64,000 nt of DNA from Tyto alba (taxonomy: Eukaryota > Chordata > Aves > Strigiformes > Tytonidae). The notes beneath the pieces were generated by a model. That model worked only from the letters and a program-made list of their open reading frames with translations, made no database searches and was not told the origin of the DNA. Of the stretch, positions 16,721 through 30,700 are shown one piece after another. How positions within the stretch are numbered: position 1 is the first letter of the stretch; the number at the start of each line of letters is the position of its first letter. Where the stretch lies: positions 13,031,001-13,095,000 of the forward strand of contig NW_024881313.1 in the NCBI RefSeq assembly GCF_018691265.1, given 5' to 3'. The translations under genes and the position numbers were made by a program.

Positions 16721-18844
16721 CCTTTCATTATTGACCACAGAAAAAGAAGCATCTGACGTTTTCAACAATATTTTGTAAAGTAACCACTTGGGATCATTCA
16801 CTTAAGCATAAAGAAATTGAATTCTGTCACACAAAAACCAGAGGAAAGGTGTATCTTTTTTTTACTCTCTTTAAGTTAGGAAATTGAACATAGTATACAA
16901 TGTTACTGCAATTTTTGTGTAGATCTACCTTAGAATTCATATAAATCAACTTAATACTATCAGCTGTGTTCAGCTCAGCTTTAAATTCTGTATTTTTCTT
17001 GGTTTAATCTATGACCTATTGTGCTTGTTCCAAATGGCCCTTGTTAGAAAGAAAATGTGGTTACCTGAGCTTTTTTCCTCATTCACACAATAAAAGTTTT
17101 GCAAGACCAAAAGCTGATATAAATTCAGCTGATGACAGCTAATATAAATTCAGTGAAATTTAACATCATTGGAATTAGAGTGCCTATATCAGTTGATATC
17201 TGTTTGAGATCTGACTAAGAATCAAAGACTAATTAAAAAATTTGTACCCACAGAAAAATTAGGGCAATAATATAACAGTAGAGACACTGCTTTGTTTAGA
17301 GACATTATAATTCTTAACAGTTGTTGATCATCAAATATTACGATATTTCAGTGGGCTGCTCTAGAAAAGAAAAATAACTATCAAATGTTAGTTTTACAGT
17401 GCTCTTCTACACAATGTAAGTTGCTTGTCATAAATAAGCCTGAAAACTAGGAAGCCTCAAATAATTTTCAGGAAATGCAAAGGTGATAAAGCACTTTCAA
17501 TGCTTGATTTCCAATGAGAAGTTTTCAGAATTACCATGTCAAATTTTGCTTTAGTGTCTCATTTCCTCTCCCTTGCATTCATGTTGACTGTGGACTAAGC
17601 TGCGACACTGCCACAAGTCCTGTGAATGGTAACAGACTGATGAAAGAAAGTGGCAGCCTGACCCCACATGTTAGGAAAGAGTCAGAACACATTCTCTGTC
17701 AGCCCAGTCCGTGATCTAGGGTGAGAATCACCTCAATGATCACCTCATTCACCTGGAGTTCAGGTTTGGATCTAAACTATTCCTTTAGCCATATTCCATA
17801 ATCAAGAGAGAGAGAAAACCAGAATGAACTACTTCCTCTATCTCCATAAGGTATTGATGAACCTTCAAGGACTGAATAAATGCTTTTCCTCTAGATGTCT
17901 AAAGGTGAGCAAGAAAGATCTGACCTATGGTGCATAGTTTGCCCTGGCGGGAACACCAGGGAGAGAACACAAAGGCTGTAGGTTGGAAGGAGCACAATGA
18001 TTGCTCTAGCTAAATGCTTTCTGAAATTTTCTAGTTACGTTCAAGGCAACTGGTCCCTATACATCTGTAAGCATGCTCCAGCTAGTGCTGTGTTACTCAT
18101 ACAGTAAGGCATGCAGACTTGCTAGTATTGCTCCTCTTTTTAGATATAGGAAATTTCCTATCTGGAGATTTCCTTTCAGAAAAAGTGTAGGTTTTCACTA
18201 TCCTGTTATCTTTTGGGTTTGATTTAATCATACAGATAATTTTCCCAGGTATTTAGAATTTGAAAAACTACTCTTGAGCCTATTTTGTTCACTAGTGACT
18301 ACAAATAATGTTTCATAATCAAGCTTTTAAAAAGTATTTAGTCATCTAAAGATAGATAGGCCCTTGAAATCAATCAGATTTAGATTGTAATTATGGAGAC
18401 ATTTTTTCTGGTAACAATGCCCTAACTGATAGTTTTATCTTTCTCCTTTTTTCGTCTGCTTCACTCTGCAAAAGCTGCCCTCTCATCTGTGGCAGTACAG
18501 CCATGTGTAAGAACTCATGACTTTTTTCTTCCTTTCACAAACTTCCAGAGTGGAAATCAGACTCAGAATTAAACATCCTGGCTCTGCTAAGTGCCTGGAG
18601 AAGACTGGGAACTTTGAACCAGGAATCAAAACCACAGATCCATGGCAAGAAAAAATGAAAAGCCAGTCCAAATAAATGTTCCACTCTTTTTCTGGAAAGC
18701 AGGGGTGCAAACAGGCATTGCTGTCACTCTTGTCTCTCAAAGAAGGAATCTCATTGGTTTTCCTTCAAAGATGTAGCTCCTACAGAAAAAAGAAGTAATT
18801 GACATTGTTTATTTAATTTAAGAGGTTGACAATATTAGCAAGTC
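16721..18844. other. Intron sequence, nothing recognised
   Basis: No repeat or gene signature recognised. Short ORFs at 17514-17714 and 18483-18740 show no domain. Confidence 0.45.
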
Positions 18845-19210
18845 AAACCAAAGGTCCATCTAGACCTGTACCATGTATCCAACAATGGCTAAAAGTTGTT
18901 TTTTGTTGAAGAATCCAAAATCAGGGAAAGAATATACTACTTCTACCAGAGAATCTTTCCCATCCTCAAGCCTTTTAAGATCAAGGACTTTTTAAGCTGG
19001 ATTTATGGCTATGAATTTAATAACTTTCAACAAATATCACTTATAGGAACTTGCCTGTTTGTCTCTGATACTTCCAGTATCTGAAACATCCTGCAACCAG
19101 CAGTTCCACCTCTTAACTTCAGACTGTCTGAGTAATCGTTTCCTCCCATTTGTTTTGAACAAGTCACCTCTTAGCTTCATTTGATGCCACCTAAATTCTT
19201 GTCCAGTAGG
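18845..19210 (-). mobile_element. Old CR1 LINE 3' end
   Basis: The plus strand shows the antisense of a CR1 3' end: 'aaaggtccatctagacc' at about 18850, then a decayed UTR, then 'cagttccacctcttaac' at about 19100, then 'cccatttgttttgaac' at about 19146 and 'taaattcttgtccag' at about 19191. This is the same layout as the left part of the copy at 15590-16720 and the same orientation, but it is a separate insertion. Only the last 370 bases of the element remain, typical of 5'-truncated LINE insertions. Confidence 0.75.
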
Positions 19211-21909
19211 CCACAGAAAAATCTAGCAAGGCAGAAGTATTTTTCCTGTGGGGTTTAGGCAGAAGCTTGGTGCCTGAATGCTCAGGCCAGGCAAAGCTCT
19301 AAAAGTTTATGGCTGGCACTAGAGGAGCCTCCAGGACAAAGAAAGGAGGTGTTGTCTGAGTTACAGATACTTCCAGAACTACACAGCTCCAAAGGTTGCA
19401 GTCAAGGGGCAGCGTAAAACTGTGGGTTTGGAATACATAGGAAGTGTATGGACTCTCTTGGCAAAAATTATAGGCCAAATTCTAAACCATCATTGAAGTC
19501 AATTGTAAAATTCCTGGGGGAGCAGAAGGATGAACATAGTGTGGTATTATGTAGCTTAATTTCATTTTCTTGCCTGGTTAAGGCAGAATGGAAGGTGTTT
19601 GGTTTGTAAAATATAATTTCTCTTTCAATTTAGAAAACCTTATACTATCCTGTATAATAGTCTGTGAACTCAAGGACCAAATGACTTACAATACACTGTG
19701 AAAATCTTCACATTACAATTTTACAGCTTTCTGCTTTTTGCCTTAGAAGTGCAGGAATTCAGACCAAATATTTCTAATGGTAGAGATGCAAGAGAATTTA
19801 TAAAGATTTGGAAAAGGATTGAAATATAACTGTATGAAATATCCTATTAACTCTTGCCCTACGTTTTACATTTTTAGAAAGAATTTAAACTAAACTCTTG
19901 AAGCCTGCTGCCTATGTTGTCATTAAAGATTTTTCACTTCAGTGGATTATGACTTTTGAAAATTCACCCCATCTCCGTTCAGCAGGGGATTAAACTTCCA
20001 TGGAATAAATTAAAGTGGGTTAAAAATGTCTAACAGTGTTTTAAGACCTCTGTATTATGCCAGTATCACAGAGTGCTGCTAACTTTGAAATGAAAGTCTA
20101 GCTAGGTAAATAAATTTTGCCAAGGATCTATTGTTCTCGTTCCACATTCCTATAAGCCTTCTTTTATTAATACTGGCTTGCCATTTTCTGCATACATGTA
20201 GAAAGTAATATTAAATAAAATTAGATTTTATATGAAAGGCCACAGAGCAACATTTTAATCAAAATTTGCACTGTAGTTTGCTTTATGTATTACATACTGA
20301 AGAAAATGTCCATTTTCATATGGGTAGACATATCTTCTGAGGAAGGTGAAAAAGACTATAATGTGTGATATCCCAGTACTATATAATGGACAAAGTCACT
20401 GTGCATTATTAGCATGCTCTATTAGTATTACTCAATTTTACATACAGTTTCCAATCATCCACTTCTAACATAAAAGTTTAATAAAATTAAAATACTGCCA
20501 CATTTTACCCAAATAGTTTGGTGCTCATGTGTTTGATACCATAGTTTTCCAGAGAAAAGCATTAGAATGTTGATACAGCTAAGTCACTTTCCGCATGGAT
20601 ATTCATGGGTGCATCGTAGAAATCTGAATTTTAACAAAGTTGTCTTTTGAGAAGATTTAACTCCCACTGGTGTTGGCAAAGTGTACATTTCCACACAAAG
20701 AATTTGTATGTCTGTATGAGATACTCATGAAATACAGAAAAAGTCTTGCACAAGTATAAGAAATTCTATTGCAAAAATATAGATTCCTTTCATTAAAATT
20801 GACTGTTCTTCATTATGAGTTATTCATTTACTACAAACAGCTGAATACTTCAGAAAAGGCATTTTAAAAGCACAAAGGAAGCCATTCTAAGGTTCACTCA
20901 GAGTATGGCATATCCCTGCTAACTTCTATGCCTTCATCTTCACCTTATGCCCTTGCCAGATCTGCATACTGACTTCTCAGAAGTCTTGTGATCACAAAGA
21001 AGAAGGTTTTCTTCTATTTGAATTTCAGCCAGAAGCAGCAATATATTCCCTTTCTAACTGTGTTTGTTTAATAGGCATTGATCGTTCATTCATTCAGTCA
21101 ATGGATATCAAAATCTATTAATCCATGTCTGAGAAAAGAGGTGTGTTTCTTTAATGTTGTTCTGGTAAGGAAGGGGAAGATTAAACAGCTATTCTATCTC
21201 AAGGGTACTCAATTTTTATTGAGATTTTCTCAGTGGTTTTGTCAAGGTCTGCTAATTCTTACAGGGGTCTGCTCAGCAGTTAAGCAGAATGTGGGCACCT
21301 GCTCTGCTGGGTAAGCCAAGTGCTGCACATTGTTTTCCAGGCTATGACATACACAAACGTGTTGCAATGCTCCCAAAGTCCAGAGATGTCAAAGAAATAC
21401 AGAGTGTCCTATTGGAAACTAGGAGACAACCACATGTTACATATTTACAAGATCCAGGCAAAATTTATTCTTGATCCGAATCTGAAAAGGACTCTACCAC
21501 CAGTTTACATTTTTTCAGTTGGGATACAGTGAGACCAAATAGCCTCAGAAAAAGTCCTACCCCATTTGCTTACATAGCTGGTCTTTCTGTGACTCTGGAC
21601 ACAGGTATCATAAGAGGCCTGTTGTGCCATTAAGAGGAATATAGTTACAAAGTACTACAAGGGGATACTGTACACCAATTACTCTACCTCTTGTAAACTA
21701 GTGATATCCATTCAGTATGGTACTTCGTTGTAATGATTATCCCTGAACCTGTACAGACCAGTTTTTTAGGTCTATGGTACCTTTCTGAGTCGATCCAAAC
21801 AGGCATTGGGAGGGAACCTAGCACAGGCAAGCAAAACAGAATAGAATACCCAATCAACATTGTCTGTGCCCGACAGTAGTCTTGTATTTTCTTGCTACAA
21901 TAGTATCAC
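19211..21909. other. Intron sequence, mostly unrecognised
   Basis: The only signature seen is at 19472-19510, 'ggccaaattctaaacc' followed by 'cattgaagtcaattg', which resembles a short sauropsid interspersed repeat. Nothing else recognised; no ORF with a domain. Confidence 0.4.
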
Positions 21910-22040
21910 ACCTAATTAAAAGTGAAAATTAATAGCCAGCAGGATTAATCAAATTCCATATGCAAATATCTTGCTCATGAGAGCCATGGTCCAATTGCTA
22001 GTACTATCACTAAGGTCATTAATTTAAATTGAGATGAGTT
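21910..22040. promoter_or_regulatory. Dense cluster of transcription-factor-like motifs
   Basis: Within 130 bases lie TAATTA (21913-21918), ATTAAT (21928-21933), GGATTAA (21942-21948), an octamer ATGCAAAT (21960-21967) inside CATATGCAAAT, CAATTG near 21992, and TAAGGTCA (22011-22018). These resemble homeodomain, Otx/Pitx, POU and orphan nuclear receptor sites. Such clusters are typical of conserved neural enhancers, and NXPH1 is a neuronal gene. Motifs of this kind also occur by chance in AT-rich DNA, and no conservation data were available. Confidence 0.25.
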
Positions 22041-24818
22041 AAGAGTCCTTTGGGCATTGACACATAAGTTGAAGGAGGTTATTCATTGCTAAGTTCTTCA
22101 CACTGAAATTAAAAACTTAGGAAGAAAATATGTGAATGTTGCTTCAGCACACCGATTTCTAGGATAATGAGCAGTGCTGTGAGCTTGTCTGTAGAGGACC
22201 ATGAGTTCCCCCCTGTAACTCACCATAGTTCTGATACACTGATTTAAATTCATATTAAGATGTACTGAAGCAAGATGAATACAAGATAGTTCAAGGTCTA
22301 GTAAACTGACATCTTTGGGATTATTTTATGCCTGCTGACTTCTACTGAGCACCTTCAAACTACAAAAAGATTTTCTTTTTTTACCAAAATTTGAGTACCG
22401 GTTTCATAAACCTTCCAGAGACTTTTCCAGTCTTCAGGAAAGGTTCAAACATTTCCAATTAGCAAGAAGTATTAACTCAACTTATAAACAGAAATACTGG
22501 ATCCCTAATGCACTGGTTATTCTGGTGCGAATAGACTGTATTCTCAGTTTAACATCTCTCAGCCCACCTCAGAACTAGGTCCAGTGTCTTGATCCATAAC
22601 TGCATTTCTAGGCAGGGTGACTAGGAGAAATGTAGTCTTTAAAGGTAAATTATAATGGAGTGCTATACACCTATGAACTTTCTTCAAATGTTGATGGCTG
22701 AAATATTTTAAGTTCCATAGTAACAGAATGACTGCAGAGTAATAAAGTAGTGATGGCATTATATTACTTTTCCTACATAAAGAATAAAAACATAAAATTT
22801 ATTACTCTGACCTTGTATCACAAGGACTTCTCAGGCATGTAAAAAAATTCAACTGGCCTATCAAAATGGACTTAGACTAAAGTGAAACCTGCAAAGCATG
22901 AATCCTAGAAGATTTTGAAATTCAAAGAAAACACTGGAGTCTGAAAAATTAAGCTGGAATCTTCACAAGTTTGGGCTTTAGTTTTTACTCAACAGCATGC
23001 TTTCATATTCTTAAAGTGTATGGGTTCAGGGAGCACCAGGCATTATTAGTCCCAAATCTGCATGAGTTAGGAAATGCAGTGGTACTGAAAATGCACAGAG
23101 AAACAGGAACTTTTCATACCAAGTTCCAGAGAGCCTTCATCTTTCTTGACTGATACTTGGAGTCCATTCAGCTTTGACCTCAGACTGTTCCGAGCGTCAC
23201 CACCTTGACCACACTGAATTATTTGGGTCAATTCTATCTGCAGTTCCATTCGTACAGCCTCCTGCATGAACAGGATTTCAATGGAGTGATTCAGACAGAA
23301 ATTAAGTTCTTTGCCTTTCAAAGAAAACACATTTCTTCAAAGACAGGTCAAGATAACTGTATATTAATATAGTCCTATTTCTTCCCAAAAAAGCAAATAA
23401 CTTTCTTGCATTGTCTCATCCTCTATATCTGTGTGGCTGAGCAGCAGCACAAAACAATTTAACCTTAGCAAGCAAATTTCATTTGTTACCTGCCAAATGC
23501 TGATACAAAAGATAACTGAAAAAGCAATAAAATCCTCATTTTAAGGCAATAGGTAACATGCCATTGCTATAATATACTTACTAAATAACATTCAATGAAC
23601 TCATAAAAGCATTTAATTTAAATATAAGTGCTTAGCAGTGCTATTTTTCAGGGATTAAATTACACTTTTGCTTGTGTTTCTTTTAAATGCATTTGCAGAA
23701 TAGTCATCCTTTCAAAACCCACAGTTAGTTTTATATATTATTACTATTACCGCAATGCTCATGGACCACCCTGTGGTCAGGGTTAGAGTGTACTAGAAAC
23801 TAAACATATATGGCCACTGGCCTAGAGAGCTTTCTCACTGAAACAGATTTGGCAAAGGCAAAGCTAAAAGAAGAAGTATGGGTGATGTTCTAATTCAGTC
23901 ACAGAACTAAGAGTTAGTACAGATCTCTGGACTTTTCTTTCCAATGTCATATCCAAGTATCCCCCCAAAAGTTTGATTCCAATAATTGGTTGAGACACAA
24001 AATGCCACTAGCTGTTTTAAAAAGGATGCAGGTTCAAGGAAACAAAGTCAGCTCCGAAGTGAGTTGTGTTATTGAACTCACTAAGTCCATGTCCTCAAAG
24101 AGCATGAAACCCACTTGTAGAGGTCCCAGTTTTCTCCAGGAGCCAAGACACTTGCCCTCAGTAGTGAGAAATGTTTGATTTGGTCCTCTGACAAAAACAA
24201 TAGTAAAAGTAAACATACAAATATAATCTGTCTTCCAAAATATGAATTCCTCAATTTCCCTTTTATCCTTCAGCTATCAGTCACCAGCAGCTCTGGGTGG
24301 TCCATAAGCAGCCTAGTGAACAACAAGAATATTTTCCAACGTTTTAAATTTACTTTAAAAAATTCTAATGCTAAAATTTTTAGAAACTTACTCGAAGCCA
24401 GCAACATCTCACTCACTTCATTCAAGTTATTAGCTTTTCAGAGTGTTTTCTTTCTTAGCATGTTGTATAGATAACTAAGACAAGGGACTCTAGGGTAGCA
24501 AGAAAAGTCCACCTGGTACTTGTTACAAGTTCCTTTAAGCATTTTATCCCACTGAAAATGTTTTATGCATTCATCTTATGTATTTTATTGCTAAAATATG
24601 GAAACATTTTCATCTAGTGGAATACAGTAATATCCTCAATTAATTAATAGAATAGATTTTCTGATAATTTCAGAGCAGTTTTCCCATGGAGAACAACTTA
24701 TACACAGATTTGGTCTAAAAGACATCATGTTTACAAGAAAGACATTCTATCACTCACCAATTACAGGATAGTATGAGAACATCAAGCTTTGGAATTTAGT
24801 TTTTGTATATCATGATAG
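22041..24818. other. Intron sequence, nothing recognised
   Basis: No repeat, RNA gene or coding signature seen in this stretch. Confidence 0.45.
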
Positions 24819-24919
24819 TAACCCTAACCAAATGCCTGAAGCCTAAGACAACCCAAAACACTAACTCCTCATTTTAAGCCCCTAACATTCAACCACTCAT
24901 GTAACCCTAACTCTAACCC
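24819..24919 (-). repeat. Degenerate telomere-like (TTAGGG) patch
   Basis: The plus strand reads TAACCCTAACC at 24819-24829, then looser variants (taagcccctaacattcaacc at about 24875), then TAACCCTAACTCTAACCC at 24902-24919. The C-rich strand is the plus strand, so the TTAGGG sense is on the minus strand. Perfect units are few and separated, so this is a small, decayed interstitial block or chance enrichment. Confidence 0.45.
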
Positions 24920-27147
24920 ATTTGGTGCCCAAGAAGGAGAAGGTCAGGGGTTGTATGTATAATGCACATAACTTAGCTATGATATGCTTTCTCTAAAACT
25001 ACTCATGCATTTTCAAATATAATCATATACTTTCATTAATACAGAATCAGATCCTTTTCCAGCTTCATTGGCTACAACTTAACTATTTTTTCAGCAGACC
25101 CATGTCAGATTAATCCACCTGAGGATTGACCACATATATTTAAAATTATGAAAAATCTGTCGGGTTTAATTTGCAGGTTCTTCTTCTTTCAGAGCACTTA
25201 AAATAATCTTCAGCTATATTTGTGGTCCAAAATATGATTTGATATCACTCAGAATGAAAGATTTTCAAATATATCAACAGAATACAAAAAGCTCAGGCAA
25301 AGAGACTGCAATTTTCCAGCTTGTCATTCAGACTGAAACTGGCAGCAGTTTTTGTTAGGGGGAATGGCAGTAAGGGCTGCATGGCAGTCTCTGTGCCTGT
25401 TCAATTACTGCTCATTCTAATCAGATTGCCATCAAGGGATCAGTAGGTGTTTGGTGTTTATGATGTGAGATATCTGCTAGGAATTGGATTTTGATCATCA
25501 TTTCATTTTACATCTGTTTCCCACTAACCAATGGAACAAAAGAGTGTTAATCACTCTTGACCTTTCCTGGATTTGAACTAGTAACTTAATTGCTAATCCC
25601 TACTGAGGGACTCTGAAGTACACTATAGAGCCCCTGAGGGAGGCAGCTTGACCCACCCTGTTCAACACTGGTCTTAACCAACAACATCATCAAGAATATG
25701 CTCAGACTTGGCAAGGTTAATTATGGCTTTGGCCATGGTTTCCAGATGAAGTAGAGATGAAACTGTCTAACTAGAAATATTAAAAATATCTGCCAAGCTC
25801 TAGGTGATTGTATAAGAATCAAAAAGTATCTCCAGCCAAGAAGATATTGCAGACTCATGCTACTGCACTCAGTTTGCTTCTAAGAAATGCCCAACTTCTG
25901 GCAATTAGAATTCTTAAGGGACTGGGTGAAAATCTGTTAGTTTTGGCTTGTCTCAAAATCTTCCCCCAGATGGTAATTTAATTCCAAACCAGCTGAGATT
26001 CACTTTGTGTTGAATTTAATTGTAAAAAAGGATCATACAGCAAAGAAATGAACAAAAGATTTTCCCCTTCTCAAATTTCAAGCTACAGCAAGAGCATTTT
26101 CTTCTACTTTTTTTTTCTGCATATGATTAGCTTATTCTAAGTTCCTTATCTCCAGATCTAATCTTTTTCTTTGGCTATTTTCAAATTTACATTCAATTAT
26201 ATTTCAGACTAACATTTACTAACTGAGAGAGAAGAAACATAGAGGCAATATGGTCTACCATGAACTCAGGTCATATTGCAAATCTTAAAACTGGAACAAC
26301 ATAGGGTTCTACCTGCACATTGTCTACCAGATTAAAACGGCATTAAACTGACATTAATTTTCCTGTAAATGCCAGTGCCTTATACTGTTGCAGTTTGTCA
26401 TATAGGTTCATGCTTCTTACACTTGTATGTCAATACATACTGCTTTTTTACAAGATTTAAAATCATATTTGCAACTAAACTTAGAACCACATTTCTTCTT
26501 TAAACTTGCCTGTTAAAGACCTCTCTATGTAGGTTACATTTACTTTTATGTAATATTTAGAACACATCATCACTGCAAACTGGAATGCAGAGTCTATTGC
26601 CCTGATATTGTACTGATTAATATCTCAGAATATCTCAGAAATACTAGCAAGGTCTCGCAAAGCAGCCAAACTGTGTGGACATGATGCTGCGCAGAAGCTA
26701 ATTTGACCCACCTATTAGCAGAGCTTATTAACTTGGGCATTGTGCTGAGCTGATGTAGCTCTGTGCTTTCTGGTTCAGGAGATAGCTTGCACAGTTCTGC
26801 CTCAGAGGTCTGCACTGTATTTGTTGCACTGTATTGACAGAGCCCTAATTTTCTTCATTTTTATCCACTGAAAAATTAAAATTTTCCAAAGTAAATACAG
26901 ATCACAGTAATTGTATGTGTTCATTGGAGCATGTAATTTCCTGTATGAACTGAGTTCAGTTTTCATGAATCCAGTCGCACAATGACTCTGGCATGCACTA
27001 GGTAGTTCACACAGAGGGACACATGAAAAGTACCTCCCAGTTTGATGGGGTACCTGCTTTTCAGGTTGCCTCTCAAGGGACAAAAAGAGAGCACTGGTTT
27101 TCTAGTATACAAATAAAAGCAATTCCTAGTACAAGCTGACTGTACTT

Positions 27148-27200
27148 TAGTGGAGTTACTCCAGAACTACACTGGCATGATGGAAATTCTAATCTGTTCC
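27148..27200. repeat. Short piece of a common sauropsid interspersed repeat
   Basis: The text 'tggagttactccagaactac' followed by 'actggcatgatgg' resembles a repeat phrase frequent in turtle, crocodilian and bird DNA (family form: gagttactccagatttacaccngtgt). It is related in flavour to the pieces at 6890-6940 and 19472-19510. The family name is not known to me. Confidence 0.35.
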
Positions 27201-27589
27201 ACACGGTTACTGAATAACCCAGTCAATATCAATTTACTGAAATGAGTAATTAACGTTTGTCAGGACTGAGAACATTTTGCCTTTCCTGATGCCTTGGTCA
27301 TACTGGGGCAGGCCTACACAGGTCACAAAAATTATTTTTGAAATAATATTTTGGGCAATTTAAACCAAGAAAGGAAAAAACTCTCATGCCAGTCTTGCCC
27401 TAAGATCTCAGCAAGACACACGCGAGTCCCCACAGAAAGCTGACTGCAAAAGTGTGTTTTGTACTGTGTTGAAAATATATCTTGACTAGGAATTTTCAAA
27501 CTTCCATATAGCAAATCACACACTGATCTCTCTTAAGCACTTCAAAGGACCAGAAAAACACAGGAAGAGCCATGAAAAGGCTCAGGACT

Positions 27590-27780
27590 TTTGAATCATT
27601 CCCAGCCCTCTTTCTGTTGTTGCATCTCCTCCAGGAAGGCAGCTTGCCAGCTTCCATAAACAACCCCCCCACCCCACCCTGCACAAGGGGACTGAGGTAT
27701 TGGATGGACTCAGTCAACAGGAACTTGCGGCCGGTTTGCCAGGCCACCTGTTCTAGGGGGGACTGAGCCACGGAGAGGGG
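27590..27780. other. GC-rich pocket with a G-run cluster on the minus strand
   Basis: About 190 bases clearly richer in G+C than the surroundings. The C-runs at 27664-27679 on the plus strand give three G-runs on the minus strand separated by single T. A 91-codon minus-strand ORF (27496-27771) covers the pocket but shows no domain and no signal peptide. There is no CpG-island character. Confidence 0.5.
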
Positions 27781-30700
27781 TTGAACTCAATTTCTTTAGC
27801 AATTCTCTTTACACAGATTCCCAGCATTTATCATATCTTTGCCTCCTGGAGAAACTTTCTTTGTGTCGAGCAGAGAGAGGGAACAATGGAGCAGAATGCA
27901 TGTTTCCCCATCCCCATACCAGATAGACACTGGAAACTCGTAAATAACTGCTACAAATCTTACAGTGGAAATACAGTTTTTCTGGGAAGAAGATGAAGAA
28001 ACTTCTGGCAGATTAAAAAAAAAAAATCCTCATTCTTTTCTGTGAAAATTAATTAAAACTTCAGGGGACTGAAATAGTAAAACAGCTACAGTTACTCCAG
28101 GGGGAAGTTTCTATCCATTGTTGTCTCATTTTTACCACACTAAGGCTCAGATGTTTGCAGGGACTTTAAACCACTCACCAGCAAAACCTCTTCTTAGCTA
28201 TTAACATAGTCAAAAGACAGTGATCTCAGCAACAAATCAACAGCAAATTTTGCCACAGACAAATACATATGAAAGCCACATTTTTCCTTTACTTTGCAAC
28301 ATAGAAAACAATAAATAGTTCTTTCCATATTTGAGGGAAATATTTAAATGATTCATTACTAGTATTGACCATTTATAAAATGTAACATGAAAAACATTTA
28401 TCAGCATAAATTTTGTTATACTGTGATAACATAATATAAAAATATTATCCAGTACAAATACAACATTTTTCCCTAAAGATGTCAAAGAACTTTACCATAG
28501 AATCATCTGCCTACTACATAGAATTATTATAATTATTAAAAATTACAAAACCAAAATACTGAAAGTTACGTAACTTCCTCAAGGGAACCCAAAATTGCTC
28601 TGAATGCTACTTCGACTACAAAATAGTAGCATCACCAAAAATCAAACCAAGAGTCAAGGACAGTTAAGTTGTGTTTTTGGTGAGGGTATTAATGCGAATG
28701 TGGTCCTAGCAGAAAATAAGAGACAATAGAATCTGTTTAAGTGAAATCGATTTTAAGCTAATAAATATCTGCTTTGATCAGAAATTCAGGAAATAATTGC
28801 AAGATTAAAAATAGAAAGTAGAAATAACTAATAGCATATTTTGAAAGTAAATGTGTATATTGAAAGCCAAATGATGCCATTTTTTTCCCTAATAAACTAC
28901 CTGAATTGGGCATAATGAAAAATGAGACAGGACAGACAAGAATACAAAGCTTCCCACTACTGGTCCATCATTGGCAAAGTTGCAGAGAAAAAATGAAGGT
29001 TTATAGTTAGTGTGGACCCGTGTGACACTTTCTGGAGAAGCAAGCTTTTTATTCAGAAAAGGAACAGATGTTTTGGCAGATAGCATAGAAAGAATCCTGT
29101 CAGAGACTATAAACTAGGCTTGAAGGGGGGAAAAAAAAGAGTGTGGAAAAAATGTGAAGTATAAAACAAAAGAACCAAAATGACATGGATAAAATAGAAA
29201 TGTAGAAAAAAGACAAGGGCTTTGTTAAAATTGAAAAGAGAAAGTAAATGTGCTAAACTCCTTGTAACTTTGGAAGAAGTTTTAAGGAAAAAAAAAAAAA
29301 AGAAACTTATCTCTCTTCTCCTGACACAGCTCATTGCAGCCTAAGGCTGGGAGATTAATTTTATAACTGCAGACAGAAATCAAATAAAAGGAAGAGTCAA
29401 TGCCCTTTTTAAGCGTCAGTAGAGAAAGATCACAAGTACACAGCCAATATTAAAATGCAGCCAAGGTTTATGGCCAACATTTAAGTAGATTTGTGCTGGA
29501 AGAACAAAAAATAACCAACTGTGTAAATGGAGATGGGCATACTACCATCACCTGTCCCGGCACTTAGAAGTTTTCTTCTTTTATTTGTTTGTGATAAAGA
29601 AGCTCTTTCTGAACCAAACAAATGTGTTTAAGAAGATTTTAAACTCAAATTCACCACCTAATTCCTGTGAATACCCTCAGTCTTGATGAAGAGCTTTGTC
29701 AAGAAATTCTCAGCTTAATCTATTTTGAAATCTGCTGCTGCTGGACAACATTTAAAAATATCCTCTTTAACTTCTAAGAATAGCCTTTTCTGAAAAATGT
29801 GAAGGAAGCTGGTATCAGGGTAGCAAAGCCAGTTAGCCAGGGCTTGGTCCTACCATCTGCTAAGAGCAAAGTACCAGCTGAAGATACTACGGCACATTTT
29901 GGTACAAATATCTAAGCTGCAAAGAAACGTGGCCATATGCAAGGTGCACTCCCAGCTGTGTGTCTACTGTGATTACACTGACACTTAAACAAGTAGTCAT
30001 AAAGGATTCAGATACTGTATGTCAGCTGCTCCATAGTAAGAGCCCACATGCCTGTCCTTAGCGTGCAGTAAATTCAGGGTAGGCCAAGACCATTCATGTA
30101 TAAACAGCAACAAAAATTTATCACAGGGACAAAGCAAGAGCATGGATTTTTATTACAGAATATTCAAGATCACATCCTAACTTCCACTGCAATAAGCTTT
30201 CTACATCCCAAAATAACACTAGCTGGCCAACAGGGATGCAGCTTAAGGTACAGTTCCTGAAGATATCTTAAAATCAAACGCTAAATTCGGTGTTTAAATG
30301 TTCTTGAAAACAGCTGTTTCTATGAGGAGAGACCCATACAGTAACACTGACTAGAGAAAGAATTAGAAATCTAGTATCACAATGAAGTGCTACACACTTT
30401 TGTCTTTTAGATAATAACCCCTATATTAAGTCATTAAAGAGGTGGCATTTCTTGCATAACGAGAAATAGAATATATCTGGAAAAACAAGAAATCATGAGA
30501 AAATTTACAGTCAAAGGAATATACAAGGAAGAACAGCAAGGAAATTAATACAAAGCCCTAGTAAAGCTGACAGGAAGAAATAGGAAGGTACATCTGGATA
30601 GAAAATTGACCATACAAACACTTTTCTGTATTCCATATATATTTCCATCAGTGGCTTCCATTTAAAATGTTCTCAGTCTCCAGTCAAAACCAGATTTTCC

